DNA of 64,000 nucleotides from Alphaproteobacteria bacterium UBA4588 (GTDB lineage Bacteria; Pseudomonadota; Alphaproteobacteria; Rhodobacterales; Rhodobacteraceae): positions 310,001 through 374,000 of the forward strand of contig CAJJAW010000002.1 of the NCBI GenBank assembly GCA_905182195.1, written 5' to 3'. Every line of letters begins with the position of its first letter. Within the stretch, counting starts at the first letter, position 1. The notes below the pieces were generated by a model. It saw only the letters and a list, made by a program, of their open reading frames with translations, was not told the origin of the DNA and ran no database searches. Position numbers and translations under genes: made by a program. Shown piece by piece: positions 1-9,481 of this stretch.

Positions 1-96
1 TGGCTCGCCTGAGGAAAGATAGCTTTCCACAATTCTCTGAAACACTTCGCGGCTGCGTGTGTCCATGTCTGAAAATAGTTCTGCTGACGAATCCAT
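1..96 (-). CDS. hrcA: Heat-inducible transcription repressor HrcA (N-terminal fragment)
   Basis: Reading leftward from the ATG at 96-94, the 32 visible codons start [20 protein letters not shown] and continue [12 protein letters not shown], then run off the window edge. This is the start of the winged-helix domain of HrcA, the repressor that binds CIRCE elements at groESL-type heat-shock operons. The divergent pairing hrcA/rph is common in Rhodobacterales. Only 66 bp separate this start from rph, so both promoters must lie in that gap. I saw no CIRCE inverted repeat there. Identity rests on the short N-terminus plus the neighbour. Confidence 0.82.
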   Translation of the reverse strand, partial: MDSSAELFSDMDTRSREVFQRIVESYLSSGEP

Positions 97-162
97 TCAC
101 CTAGCCCTTGCCATTTAGGGTGCGCATCGCATATTCGCTCAAGAAAGCTGAGAGGACAAGCT

Positions 163-873
163 ATGCGACCATCCAATCGAAAATTAAACCAAATGCGCGA
201 CATTATAATCGAAACGGGAGTCACCCGCCATGCGGAGGGATCTTGTTTGATAAAGGTCGGAGATACTCATGTTTTATGTACGGCGAGCCTGGAGGAGCGG
301 GTTCCATCGTTTTTGCGGAACTCTGGTCTTGGTTGGGTAACAGCTGAATACGGCATGCTACCACGGGCTACGCACACCCGTATGCGCCGGGAGGCCAAAA
401 ACGGGCAATCTGGCCGCACGCAGGAAATTCAACGCCTAATTGGCCGCAGCTTGCGCGCAGGGGTGGATCGAGTGGCTTTAGGTGAACGGCAAATAAATAT
501 TGATTGTGATGTGATTCAGGCTGATGGGGGAACCCGCTGTGCTGCGATCACGGGCGGCTGGGTGGCTTTAAAACTGGCTATTCAAAAGCTGATGGAGGCA
601 GGGGATATTCAAACTGATCCACTTTTAGATCCAGTAGCAGCTGTAAGTTGCGGAATATATGCAGGTCAGGCTGTTTTAGATCTGGATTACCCAGAAGATA
701 GCGAAGCTGGTGTTGATGGTAATTTTGTAATGCTGGGCTCAGGTAAAATCGTTGAGGTGCAAATGTCAGCTGAGGGCTCAACCTTTTCACGTGATCAAAT
801 GGGCCAATTAATGGACCTGGCAGAAGCTGGTGTTACACAATTAGTAGCAGCACAAATGGCTGCTGTTAAGTGA
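163..873 (+). CDS. rph: Ribonuclease PH
   Basis: A 236-residue protein of normal family length. RNase PH trims the 3' end of tRNA precursors by phosphorolysis. Visible family signatures are an N-terminal [14 protein letters not shown], the [11 protein letters not shown] stretch, the [20 protein letters not shown] segment that contributes RNA and phosphate contacts, and the [12 protein letters not shown] block of the active site. The ATG is preceded by GAGAGGACAAGCT, a good ribosome binding site. The stop overlaps the rdgB start by one base, so the two are translationally coupled and hemW follows in the same operon. Confidence 0.97.
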   Translation: MRPSNRKLNQMRDIIIETGVTRHAEGSCLIKVGDTHVLCTASLEERVPSFLRNSGLGWVTAEYGMLPRATHTRMRREAKNGQSGRTQEIQRLIGRSLRAGVDRVALGERQINIDCDVIQADGGTRCAAITGGWVALKLAIQKLMEAGDIQTDPLLDPVAAVSCGIYAGQAVLDLDYPEDSEAGVDGNFVMLGSGKIVEVQMSAEGSTFSRDQMGQLMDLAEAGVTQLVAAQMAAVK

Positions 874-1481
874 TGCGTAAGCTTACAGATTCAAAAATCG
901 TACTGGCTACTCACAACAAAGGAAAGCTCAGTGAAATAAAAGTTCTTTTCAATCCTTTTGGTATTGGGTGTGTGAGTGTGGGAGATCTTGGGCTGAAAGA
1001 ACCAGAAGAAACCGAAACGAGCTTTGTCGGAAATGCGCGCTTGAAAGCACATTTTGCCGCAAAGGAATCAGGCTTGCCCGCTTTATCAGATGATAGTGGA
1101 ATTTCGGTAGACGCCTTAGGTGGTGCACCTGGCGTTTACACGGCCGATTGGGCAGAAACCCCCAACGGTCGGGATTTTTCAGTGGCTATGTCTAAGGTGT
1201 GGGAAATGTTGCAGGCAAGTAATGCGCCCCCGCCACATATGGCCAAATTTAATTGTGTGCTTTGTCTGGCTTGGCCTGACGGCCACGATGAGATTTTTAA
1301 GGGTTGTGCGCTAGGACAGGTCGTTTGGCCAACGCGGGGCAACCACGGCTTTGGGTTTGATCCTATGTTTCAACCTGACGGGCATGTCTTAACATTTTCT
1401 GAAATGCTCCCCTCTGAAAAACAACCACTTACACACCGTGCAGACGCTTTTGCCAAGTTGGTGGCCAACTGTATTGAGTGA
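873..1481 (+). CDS. rdgB: dITP/XTP pyrophosphatase (non-canonical purine NTPase)
   Basis: About 202 residues, usual size for the RdgB/HAM1 family, which hydrolyses dITP, ITP and XTP to monophosphates and keeps deaminated purines out of DNA. Diagnostic motifs are ATHNKGK near the N-terminus (substrate phosphate contacts), ETETSFVGNARLKA, SDDSGISVDALGGAPGVY (metal site) and GFGFDPMF towards the C-terminus. ATG at 873 overlaps the rph stop by one base; an in-frame GTG at 870 is the only alternative. The end overlaps the probable TTG start of hemW. Confidence 0.95.
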   Translation: MRKLTDSKIVLATHNKGKLSEIKVLFNPFGIGCVSVGDLGLKEPEETETSFVGNARLKAHFAAKESGLPALSDDSGISVDALGGAPGVYTADWAETPNGRDFSVAMSKVWEMLQASNAPPPHMAKFNCVLCLAWPDGHDEIFKGCALGQVVWPTRGNHGFGFDPMFQPDGHVLTFSEMLPSEKQPLTHRADAFAKLVANCIE

Positions 1482-2626
1482 TGATTGGCGCCATGGTGGC
1501 TTCGGTCTCTACATCCATTGGCCATTCTGTGAAGCTAAGTGCCCATACTGCGATTTTAATTCCTATGTTAGCCCTAGTGTGGATACCGGCATTTGGGAAA
1601 CAGCTCTTATGTCGGAGCTTGATCGCCACGCAGAACTGATGCATGGGCGTTTGTTAAACTCCATATTTTTTGGCGGTGGTACACCTAGCTTAATGCCGCC
1701 CGCTTTAGTTGAGCGGCTAATCAGCCGCGCCCTACAGCATTGGACGCCCGCTAATGATATTGAAATTACACTAGAGGCCAACCCGTCTTCCGTAGAGGCT
1801 GCGCGCTTTGCGGGTTTTCGAGCAGCAGGTGTTAATAGGGTTTCGGTTGGAATTCAAGCACTTAACAACCCAGACCTGAAGCGCCTTGGTCGCCTTCACT
1901 CCGTCGATGAGGCGACGGCCGCTCTCAAAGTAGCAAACCTAAACTTTGACCGTGTAAGTTTTGATCTAATTTATGCAAGGCAGAATCAATCTCTCGAACA
2001 ATGGCAGTCTGAACTATCGGCGGCGATAGACCTTAAGCAATGGTCACCTATCTCTTTATCAGCTTACGATTGAGCCCGGTACGGCCTTTGGCTATCGTGC
2101 TGAGGCAGGCAGGCTGCAGGGTCTACCCAACGAAGACCTGGCGGCAGACATGTTTGATCTTACTAACGAAACCTGTGCAGCAGCCGGTTTGGAGCCTTAT
2201 GAGATATCCAATTATTCATGTAGTGGTTTAGAATCAATACATAATATTATCTACTGGCGGGGTGGGGACTATATTGGAATTGGCCCAGGAGCCCATGGGC
2301 GTCTGACGCTTAGCGGTGAGCGCCTCGCGACGCAAACAGCGCTTTCGCCCTCTGCTTGGCTAGATAGGGTTTCCCTGAACTCCAGTGGTACCGTAAAATC
2401 AGAAACCCTATCAAAAACAGATCATGCGAATGAATTGATAATGATGGGATTACGTATGAGGGGGGGCATATCCCGCTCAAGAATACAGGCCGTTTCCGGT
2501 CAGGCCATTCAAATTCCTAAGCACTTAGTTGATCTAGGTTTCATTGAAGTATGTGAGGATTGGGTGCGCGCCACAGAGGCCGGACGTCCCCTGCTTAATC
2601 AGCTTGTTCAGGCTCTTATGTATTAA
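1474..2626 (+). pseudogene. hemW: HemW-family radical SAM protein, interrupted by one frameshift
   Basis: The first part shows the radical SAM cluster motif CEAKCPYC in the GLYIHWPFC context, then FFGGGTPSL and EANPSS. This is HemW (formerly called oxygen-independent coproporphyrinogen oxidase-like), a heme chaperone. The frame ends at 2073, but the downstream frame continues as HLSLYQLTIEPGTAFGY from about 2042 to the stop at 2626, which is what family members have at that point. One extra base near 2035-2046 (for example GG for G in CAATGG) restores one protein. Probable start is TTG at 1474 (MSDDWRHGGFG), overlapping rdgB. Real mutation and sequence error are both possible. Confidence 0.85.
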
Positions 2627-3513
2627 GTTCTGGCTAGATGACGGCACAGCTCGTCAAGCTGCTCAAGGTCTTGATACTTAATGGTAATAGATCCACCCTC
2701 TTGTCCCGGACCGTGCGCAATAAATACACTCATTTTCAAAGCGGCCGATAGATCGCCCTCCAATGCCCTTGTGTCGGCGTCCTTTCTGGGGAGCACCAAA
2801 CGATCTTTGCTAGGCACTTTTGGCTCCCGCACAAGCTTTTCCACCTGGCGTACGGACAAACCACGGCTAACCACTGTTTGGGCTAGCTCTGATGCATTAC
2901 TAGCAGTAACAAGAGCGCGGGCGTGACCACTTGAAAGCTTTCCCATCACCACTAGAGCCTGGACATCCTCTGGAAGCCCTAAAAGTCTTAAATTGTTGGC
3001 AATCTGGGGCCTGGACTTGCCAAGCGCCACGGCTATTTGTTCTTGGGTATGGCCAAATTTATCCATAAGCTGCCGATAGCCAATTGCCTCTTCGATCGCG
3101 TTGAGATCTGTGCGTTGAATGTTTTCAATAATAGCAATTTCAAGCACGTCACTATCTGAAAGTTCCCGAACAACTACGGGCAGAGTGTGCAGCTGCGCTA
3201 TTTGAGAAGCACGCCAGCGCCGTTCACCAGCAACTATCTCAAAATCCCCAACCCTGTTTGGGTGAGAACGTACCACAAGTGGCTGGATAATGCCCTTTGA
3301 CCTTATAGATTCGGCAAGGTCGTTCAAATCATCAGCATCAAAATTTCTCCTTGGCTGATCTGGATTTGGATGTATTTTCTCAATTGGAACAAGCGTATCT
3401 CCACGAGTGGCACTTGACCCGCCTGCTGCTTCACCTTCTGCAGGCTCGATATCAGCCATTAGGGCTGAAAGACCACGACCTAACCCGCGTTGACGCTTAA
3501 CTGTATTGGGCAT
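2623..3513 (-). CDS. parB: Chromosome partitioning protein ParB
   Basis: 296 residues. ParB is a CTPase that loads at parS sites and spreads along DNA, working with ParA to segregate the origin region. The N-terminus RGLGRGLSALMAD is typical of chromosomal ParB. It is followed by the ParB/Srx domain with NPDQPRRNFD and the GERRWRAS box (CTP and ParA-related motifs), then the helix-turn-helix region around TQEQIAVALGKSRPQIANNLRLL. The start has AGGAAATTATC in front of it. parA lies 17 bp upstream on the same strand, and two parS sites sit 1.4 and 3.3 kb upstream. The end overlaps hemW by 4 bp, tail to tail. Confidence 0.97.
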   Translation of the reverse strand: MPNTVKRQRGLGRGLSALMADIEPAEGEAAGGSSATRGDTLVPIEKIHPNPDQPRRNFDADDLNDLAESIRSKGIIQPLVVRSHPNRVGDFEIVAGERRWRASQIAQLHTLPVVVRELSDSDVLEIAIIENIQRTDLNAIEEAIGYRQLMDKFGHTQEQIAVALGKSRPQIANNLRLLGLPEDVQALVVMGKLSSGHARALVTASNASELAQTVVSRGLSVRQVEKLVREPKVPSKDRLVLPRKDADTRALEGDLSAALKMSVFIAHGPGQEGGSITIKYQDLEQLDELCRHLART

Positions 3514-3530
3514 GATAATTTCCTAACTCA

Positions 3531-4310
3531 TTAGTTTTGGCGCAATAGCACCTCTTCTGCCAATGCACGATAGGCCGCGGCACCCTTAGACCGGCTGTCA
3601 TAGCTTAAAACCGGCATAGAAAACGAGGGGGCCTCGCTGATTCGCACATTCCGTGGAATCATCGTTTTAAATACTAGTTCTCCTAAGTTTTCACGCGCAT
3701 CCTCCTCTACCTGCAAGGATAATCGATTACGCCCATCAAACATAGTGAGCACTATACCTTCAATTCTAAGAGATGGATTCCCAAGGCTTCGAACCTCTCG
3801 GACCGACATTAGCAGCTGGGAGAGACCTTCAAGCGCAAAAAACTCGCTTTGCAGAGGAATAATCAGGGAATCCGCAGCAATGAGGGCATTTACAGTCAAA
3901 ACATTAAGAGATGGCGGACAATCAAAGAAAATATAGTCATATTTGGATAAGTCAGAATTATTTAAAACCGTCCTAAGCAACTTGCTTCGGTTCTTGTTCG
4001 ACGCAAGCTCAATATCTGCTGAGCTCAGATCTGTGGTTGAAGGTATCAGGTAGAGGTTTTTAAGCTCCGTCTGAATTACAAAGCACTCCTCTATCACTTC
4101 TCCAACTAGGACATCATATGTTGTAAACTCACGCTTATCGGCAAGCGACCCAAGCCCTGTAGATGCATTACCTTGCGGATCAAGGTCCAGCACCAACACC
4201 CTGTGGCCTACCTCCGCGAAGGCAGCGGCAAGATTCAGGGTGGTTGTCGTCTTACCAACCCCCCCTTTTTGGTTTGCAATAGCTATAATTTTTGGCTTAT
4301 TAGGCTGCAC
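3531..4310 (-). CDS. parA: Chromosome partitioning ATPase ParA
   Basis: Deviant Walker A motif KGGVGKTTT near the N-terminus, the DLDPQGNAS switch region and FFDCPPSLNVLT mark a ParA/Soj ATPase, which forms the nucleoid-bound gradient that moves ParB-parS complexes. I prefer the GTG at 4310 (MQPNKPKIIAIANQKGG), which has AGGA nine bases upstream and overlaps rsmG by 11 bp. An ATG at 4349 is also in frame but would overlap rsmG by 50 bp and has a poor ribosome binding site. It lies in one leftward run with mnmG, rsmG and parB. Confidence 0.95.
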   Translation of the reverse strand: MQPNKPKIIAIANQKGGVGKTTTTLNLAAAFAEVGHRVLVLDLDPQGNASTGLGSLADKREFTTYDVLVGEVIEECFVIQTELKNLYLIPSTTDLSSADIELASNKNRSKLLRTVLNNSDLSKYDYIFFDCPPSLNVLTVNALIAADSLIIPLQSEFFALEGLSQLLMSVREVRSLGNPSLRIEGIVLTMFDGRNRLSLQVEEDARENLGELVFKTMIPRNVRISEAPSFSMPVLSYDSRSKGAAAYRALAEEVLLRQN

Positions 4311-4920
4311 GCTGTATATTCCTAACTTCGAGGATCGCCGCGTTGGCATTTGTTAGGCTTTTTATCACATCGCAGTCAAATGACCATGATTGACGGGCGG
4401 CATCAATCTCCTCCCGATAGCTTTGGCCCTTCATAAGCAAGCAGACCCCCCCCTCCTCTACCAATCTTTCAGTAAATTGTAGTAGCTTTGGTAATGGCGC
4501 GAGCGCCCTTGCCGACACCGTTGCAGCACGGGGTAGATCAAGAGACTCAACCCGTGCATTGTGAATTTGACAGTTTAGACCCAACATTACCGATGCCTGA
4601 CGCAAAAAGGTGGCTTTCCTAACATCGCTTTCTATCAAAACAACCTGGGTTTCCGGTGCAGTTTCTTTCAGAATAATAGCGGCGACGACTCCTGGAAACC
4701 CACCCCCACTACCTACGTCGATCCAATGCGCTCCAAGTTGTGCCAAGGGTATAATTTGGGCAGAATCTTCTAAATGACGATGCCAGATGTCTGAAACACT
4801 GCTTTTCGCAACCAAATTAATGACTGGGTTCCACCTCTCAACAAGCGTAATAAACGCCTCTAGACAATCTCGTGTTTCACGTGAAACATTCATTTCGATA
4901 TTGTTTTTTCCCTTTTTCAT
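4300..4920 (-). CDS. rsmG: 16S rRNA (guanine-N7) methyltransferase RsmG (GidB)
   Basis: 206 residues. RsmG methylates G527 of 16S rRNA using SAM. The segment HLEDSAQIIPL followed by WIDVGSGGGFPGV is the SAM-binding loop, and SARALAPLPKLLQF and LMKGQ are further conserved blocks. The ATG at 4920 overlaps the mnmG stop (ATGA). A second in-frame Met, ten codons in (MNVSRET), is possible and would put the start right at the parS palindrome. Codons for NVSRET contain a perfect parS site, so this DNA serves both coding and segregation. Confidence 0.96.
   Translation of the reverse strand: MKKGKNNIEMNVSRETRDCLEAFITLVERWNPVINLVAKSSVSDIWHRHLEDSAQIIPLAQLGAHWIDVGSGGGFPGVVAAIILKETAPETQVVLIESDVRKATFLRQASVMLGLNCQIHNARVESLDLPRAATVSARALAPLPKLLQFTERLVEEGGVCLLMKGQSYREEIDAARQSWSFDCDVIKSLTNANAAILEVRNIQRAA
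4873..4888. promoter_or_regulatory. parS centromere site 1 (perfect palindrome)
   Basis: The 16 bases TGTTTCACGTGAAACA match the well known bacterial parS consensus exactly and form a perfect palindrome. The site lies inside the 5' part of rsmG, about 560 bp upstream of parA. ParB in this window is the expected ligand. Confidence 0.95.
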
Positions 4921-6785
4921 ATGGCTTCTCTTAACCCCTGGGTCTTCAGCCTTAGAAAAACAGCCGTTAGAGCGGCGGGCGTAATGCCCTCAATATTTTT
5001 AGCGGCCCCCAAAGTCTGGGGCCTTGCCTCTGATAGCTTTGCTATCATTTCAGACGATAACCCAGATATCCCAGCGTATTCAAAGGCTGTTGGAATTTGG
5101 ATGCTAAGGTCGCGCGCTAGCGCCTCGATATCCCGTCCCTGGCGCTCAATATAAGTCACATAGAGCGCTTCACGGCCAGCTTGCTTTAACGCCTCGATGT
5201 CGCGATCAATTAGTGATGGCTCTAAAACCCTCAGCTGCTGTATTGAAACACCGGGGATTGCTAACAATTCATGACCGTTTCTACGACGGCCGTCTAATCC
5301 CAAGTCGATTCCTGCGACTCGGGCTTGGTTGGGGGATACCGCCATGTCTGACAGCGAATGTCTGCAAGCCGTTAGTTTCTCAATTTTTTCAGTGTATTGA
5401 GCAAACCTTTCCGATGACACACACCCAGAGGTGTAGCCCTGATCTGTTAATCTTTGGTCTGCGTTGTCTGCACGGAGCTTGAGGCGAAACTCAGCACGAG
5501 ACGTAAACATTCTGTAGGGCTCTGTAGCCCCACGAGACGTCAGATCGTCTATCATAACACCTATATAGCTTGTGCTTCGATCAAACTGTATGGGCGCAGC
5601 TCCAAGTAAGCGCTTCGCTACACCAATTGCAGCCACCAGCCCCTGAGAAGCGGCTTCTTCATACCCAGTTGTCCCGTTAATTTGACCAGCTAGAAACAAC
5701 CCACTAAGCAAACCAGATTCCAAATCGCTAGACAGGCCCTGTGGGTTTAAAAAATCATATTCGATTGCATAGCCAGGTTGTAGGATTTCGACACCCTCAA
5801 GACCTGAAATAGACCGAACATATTGATATTGAATATCTTCTGGAAGCGATGTTGATATCCCGTTTGGGTATACGCTATTGGTGGACAAACCCTCCGGCTC
5901 AAGAAATATCTGATGACTGGTTTTATCAGCAAAACGAACGACCTTGTCTTCAATTGAGGGGCAGTACCTCGGTCCGATTCCACTTATGTGACCACCATAC
6001 ATAGCTGATCGGCCTAGGTTTTTTCTGATAGTGTCGTGTGTGTTGGCATTTGTATGGGTGATACCGCAAACAACCTGTTTAACAGAGGGGGATTTAGACA
6101 GAAATGATAGCATGACTGGATCATCATCTGCCGGTTGAACCTCTAAACACTGCCAGTTTATGGTATCTCCATTTAGCCGTGGTGGCGTTCCAGTTTTAAG
6201 GCGCCCAAACGTTGCGCCCAGAGATTCCATCTGTACTGATAGCTCATTAGCAGAGGCCTCTCCCATCCGCCCCGCAGACACTCGTTGGTCTCCTATATGG
6301 ATAGTTCCACGCATGAACGTTCCAGCAGTTAGAATAACAGTACGCGCACAAACCTCCGATCCGTCTGACAGACGGACCCCGGTTACAACGCCCGAACCAG
6401 ACATAAGCGCCGACACCTCTCCCTCAATTAGGGCAAAGTCTTCCTTGGCCAATATAGCCTGTATCGCTTTGAGATATAGCCCTCGGTCAGATTGAGTCCG
6501 GGGGCCCTGAACAGCAGGGCCCTTGCTCCGGTTTAAGAGGCGGAATTGGATCCCAGACACGTCGGCTGCTAAACCCATTATACCGTCGAGCGCATCAATT
6601 TCACGAACAAGATGGCCCTTACCCAACCCACCAATCGCGGGGTTGCATGACATAACGCCTACCTTAGTTTTATCCAAGGTGACTAAGGCGGCCTTAAGCC
6701 CATAACGACAGGCTGCGTGAAGCGCCTCACAACCGGCGTGCCCACCACCGACAACAACAACATCAAATTGTTTCACGTGAAACAC
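4917..6785 (-). CDS. mnmG: tRNA uridine-5-carboxymethylaminomethyl synthesis enzyme MnmG (GidA)
   Basis: 622 residues, normal length. With MnmE, MnmG uses FAD, methylene-THF and glycine or ammonium to modify the wobble uridine of certain tRNAs. The FAD-binding GGGHAGCEA follows the first beta strand directly, SCNPAIGGLGKGHLVREIDALDG is the classic GidA block, and GRLKTGTPPR and GYEEAASQG are present. The first codons (MFHVKQ) consist of a parS site. The 5' end lies 4 bp from the mnmE stop and the 3' end overlaps rsmG, so mnmE, mnmG, rsmG, parA and parB form one compact leftward run. Confidence 0.98.
   Translation of the reverse strand: MFHVKQFDVVVVGGGHAGCEALHAACRYGLKAALVTLDKTKVGVMSCNPAIGGLGKGHLVREIDALDGIMGLAADVSGIQFRLLNRSKGPAVQGPRTQSDRGLYLKAIQAILAKEDFALIEGEVSALMSGSGVVTGVRLSDGSEVCARTVILTAGTFMRGTIHIGDQRVSAGRMGEASANELSVQMESLGATFGRLKTGTPPRLNGDTINWQCLEVQPADDDPVMLSFLSKSPSVKQVVCGITHTNANTHDTIRKNLGRSAMYGGHISGIGPRYCPSIEDKVVRFADKTSHQIFLEPEGLSTNSVYPNGISTSLPEDIQYQYVRSISGLEGVEILQPGYAIEYDFLNPQGLSSDLESGLLSGLFLAGQINGTTGYEEAASQGLVAAIGVAKRLLGAAPIQFDRSTSYIGVMIDDLTSRGATEPYRMFTSRAEFRLKLRADNADQRLTDQGYTSGCVSSERFAQYTEKIEKLTACRHSLSDMAVSPNQARVAGIDLGLDGRRRNGHELLAIPGVSIQQLRVLEPSLIDRDIEALKQAGREALYVTYIERQGRDIEALARDLSIQIPTAFEYAGISGLSSEMIAKLSEARPQTLGAAKNIEGITPAALTAVFLRLKTQGLREAI
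6769..6784. promoter_or_regulatory. parS centromere site 2 (perfect palindrome)
   Basis: A second exact TGTTTCACGTGAAACA, spanning codons 1 to 6 of mnmG (MFHVKQ). It lies 1.9 kb from site 1 and about 3.2 kb from the candidate origin gap. Confidence 0.95.
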
Positions 6786-6789
6786 CCCC

Positions 6790-8076
6790 CTACTTCCCTA
6801 GACAAAAGCTTGAGAAGATTTCATCAAGAACACCCTCTATATCAATCTTACCAAAAACAAAATCCAATTCAGTTAACGCAAAATAAAGCTCCTGGCACGC
6901 TAGTTCGAAGGCTAGTGGTTTTTGTTCGGTTAACACCATTACGTTCGCGAGAAGGGCATTAGCTGCATGCAGGCCTTTGATTTGCCGCTCTCGGATAGCA
7001 ACTACGTCTAAAGAAGTCTTTTTCAACAGCCTTTCTGCAATTAGATTCAGTAGCTCTGATACTCCCTCACCAGTTTTTCCAGATACTGATAAACCGTTTT
7101 TTGCACCGAGATCGGCCTTATTCAAAACAACAAAATCATCCGGTCTTGCAGGAAACGGTAATACCTCGTTATCCCGCTCAACCAAAAATATACGGACATC
7201 GGCAGCATCAGAGGCTTTGTATGCCATTGATATACCAAGATTTTCAATAAAATCGTCGGATTCGTGCAAACCTGCTGTATCAAGAAATGTCACCGCGAGG
7301 CCCTTGAGATCAACACGCGTCTCAATAACGTCTCGGGTTGTACCAGCCACATCTGAGGTAATGGCAGCTTGCCGCCCGGCAATAGCGTTAAGGAGAGTTG
7401 ATTTTCCAACATTGGGTGTCCCGACAATAGCAACAGTAAAGCCTGACCTGATCTTTGAGGAGATCGACGACCGATTTAAGACCGAAGAAACCGACACCTT
7501 TGTTTTACGCACCAGGTCTAAAACTTCCAAATACAAATCATTTGGGATTTCTTCGTCTGAAAAATCGATGCTGGCCTCTAAGAGGGCAACTGCTCGGAGT
7601 AAATCTGCGCGCCACACCTTCCCCAACTCCCCAAAGCTGCCCTCCAGCACGCTAATGGCCTGTTTTCGCTGCGATTCAGTTTCTGCATCAATCAAATCAG
7701 AAAGCGCCTCTACCTGATTTAAATCAAGTTGCCCATTTTCAAGCGCCCTGCGGGTAAACTCTCCAGGGCTTGCAAGCCTACAGCCATCAAATGCAGAAAG
7801 CTCCGATAGTAGTTTGGCAACCGTCGCCAAGCCACCATGCACGTGAAATTCAATTACCTGCTCTCCAGTGAAGCTTGCACCGATTTCAAAAAAAAGCACT
7901 AAAGCCTTATCTATCAGAGAGTTATCTGCTGCTTTAAGCGAACGCAGCCCAGATCTGCCGGCCAGTGGTATATTACAAAATTCGCTTGCTATACTATAAG
8001 CTTGAACGCCCGAAAGGCGAATAATCGAAACACCCGCCCGTCCGGGCGCTGTAGCCTGAGCAAAAATAGTATCCAT
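6790..8076 (-). CDS. mnmE: tRNA modification GTPase MnmE (TrmE)
   Basis: 428 residues. MnmE is a dimeric GTPase that works with MnmG. The N-terminal formyl-THF-binding domain starts DTIFAQATAPGRAGVSIIR. The G domain has GTPNVGKST (Walker A, about residue 223), a DTAGLHES switch and the NKAD specificity motif. The protein ends in FCLGK, the conserved C-terminal CxGK motif whose Cys is needed for the modification. It starts 9 bp downstream of rho's stop, so it probably shares the rho transcript. Confidence 0.98.
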   Translation of the reverse strand: MDTIFAQATAPGRAGVSIIRLSGVQAYSIASEFCNIPLAGRSGLRSLKAADNSLIDKALVLFFEIGASFTGEQVIEFHVHGGLATVAKLLSELSAFDGCRLASPGEFTRRALENGQLDLNQVEALSDLIDAETESQRKQAISVLEGSFGELGKVWRADLLRAVALLEASIDFSDEEIPNDLYLEVLDLVRKTKVSVSSVLNRSSISSKIRSGFTVAIVGTPNVGKSTLLNAIAGRQAAITSDVAGTTRDVIETRVDLKGLAVTFLDTAGLHESDDFIENLGISMAYKASDAADVRIFLVERDNEVLPFPARPDDFVVLNKADLGAKNGLSVSGKTGEGVSELLNLIAERLLKKTSLDVVAIRERQIKGLHAANALLANVMVLTEQKPLAFELACQELYFALTELDFVFGKIDIEGVLDEIFSSFCLGK

Positions 8077-8084
8077 AGATCACT

Positions 8085-9356
8085 CTATGTGTTCATTGAG
8101 TCAAAAAATTCAGAGTTAGATTTTGTCTGTTTTAGCTTGGAAATTAGGAATTCAATGGCGTCTGTAGTACCCATTGGGTTTAAAATACGACGTAGTACGT
8201 AAGTTTTTTGAAGATCAACCTTATCAACCAAAAGCTCTTCTTTACGAGTTCCAGATTTCAAAACGTCCATTGCAGGGAATACCCGTTTGTCTGCGACTTT
8301 TCGATCCAAAACAATTTCGGAATTACCGGTACCCTTGAACTCTTCAAAAATGACTTCGTCCATCCGACTACCAGTATCAATTAAAGCGGTAGCGATGATA
8401 GTTAATGAGCCGCCTTCTTCAATATTCCTTGCAGCTCCAAAGAAACGCTTCGGGCGTTGCAGCGCATTAGCGTCCACACCACCTGTTAAAACCTTTCCTG
8501 ACGACGGGACCACTGTATTGAAAGCCCTGCCCAATCGAGTAATAGAGTCCAATAAGATAACCACATCGCGCTTGTGCTCTACAAGGCGCTTAGCCTTTTC
8601 AATAACCATTTCAGACACTGCGACATGGCGTGTTGCTGGCTCATCAAAAGTAGAACTCACAACCTCTCCCTTAACGGATCGTTGCATATCAGTAACTTCT
8701 TCTGGTCGTTCATCAATCAACAAAACAATCAAATAACATTCTGGATGATTTTTTTCAATTGAATTGGCAATATTTTGAAGTAAAACTGTTTTGCCTGTCC
8801 GTGGTGGAGCGACAATCAATGATCGTTGGCCTTTGCCTATAGGGGCAACCAAATCAATAATTCGCGCAGATCGATCTTTTGATGTTGGATCTTCAAGTTC
8901 CATATTGAGCCGCTCATCGGGGTAAAGCGGTGTCAAATTTTCAAATGCAACTTTGTGACGTGCATGTTCTGGAGCTTCAAAGTTTATTTTTTCTACCTTA
9001 GTCATGCAAAAGTAGCGCTCAGTGTCCTGTGGAGCCTTAATAACGCCATCAATGGTATCTCCAGTCCTTAAAGAGAGCTGGCGGATCATATCTGGAGATA
9101 CGTAAATATCGTCTGGACCTGGCAAATAATTGGCCTCTGGAGATCTCAAGAAGCCAAACCCATCTTGAAGAACCTCTAGAACACCGTCGCCCGAAATCTC
9201 TGCGCCATCTTCAGCCCGCTCCTTAAGAATAGAGAACATCATGTCGCCCTTACGCATGGTCGACGCGTTCTCAATCTCGAGCTCTTCTGCCATAGAAAGC
9301 AAATCTTTAGGTGTTTTGGCCTTCAAATCAGCTAAATTCACACGGTTTATTGTCAT
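8085..9356 (-). CDS. rho: Transcription termination factor Rho
   Basis: 423 residues. Rho is the hexameric RNA helicase that ends transcription at untranslated RNA. An N-terminal Rho domain with [16 protein letters not shown] is followed by the cold-shock-like RNA-binding fold with GFGFLRS and YVSPDMIRQ, then the RecA-like ATPase domain with [10 protein letters not shown] (Walker A), [13 protein letters not shown] and [11 protein letters not shown] (Walker B and the Q-loop region). The 125-bp gap to hemJ upstream may carry an autoregulated leader, as is known for rho in other bacteria, but no element can be assigned from sequence. Confidence 0.98.
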   Translation of the reverse strand: MTINRVNLADLKAKTPKDLLSMAEELEIENASTMRKGDMMFSILKERAEDGAEISGDGVLEVLQDGFGFLRSPEANYLPGPDDIYVSPDMIRQLSLRTGDTIDGVIKAPQDTERYFCMTKVEKINFEAPEHARHKVAFENLTPLYPDERLNMELEDPTSKDRSARIIDLVAPIGKGQRSLIVAPPRTGKTVLLQNIANSIEKNHPECYLIVLLIDERPEEVTDMQRSVKGEVVSSTFDEPATRHVAVSEMVIEKAKRLVEHKRDVVILLDSITRLGRAFNTVVPSSGKVLTGGVDANALQRPKRFFGAARNIEEGGSLTIIATALIDTGSRMDEVIFEEFKGTGNSEIVLDRKVADKRVFPAMDVLKSGTRKEELLVDKVDLQKTYVLRRILNPMGTTDAIEFLISKLKQTKSNSEFFDSMNT

Positions 9357-9481
9357 AAAATCGCTTCCTGCCCAAAAAGTATTTAGACACCACAGATATG
9401 TTTATAAAAATGCAATCCCGAATGGGTGCGGCTTATCGGTACTCAAATCAGTTAGCCGAGTCAATTAATAGATTCAATTTT

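Noticed and set aside
97-162. CIRCE element between hrcA and rph
   Set aside because: No TTAGCACTC-N9-GAGTGCTAA inverted repeat is present.
6977-7717. 246-codon open frame on the plus strand opposite mnmE
   Set aside because: It is antisense to intact mnmE, its composition is that of a reverse frame, and no domain is visible.
8287-8736. 149-codon open frame opposite rho
   Set aside because: Shadow of the conserved rho ATPase domain; no independent features.
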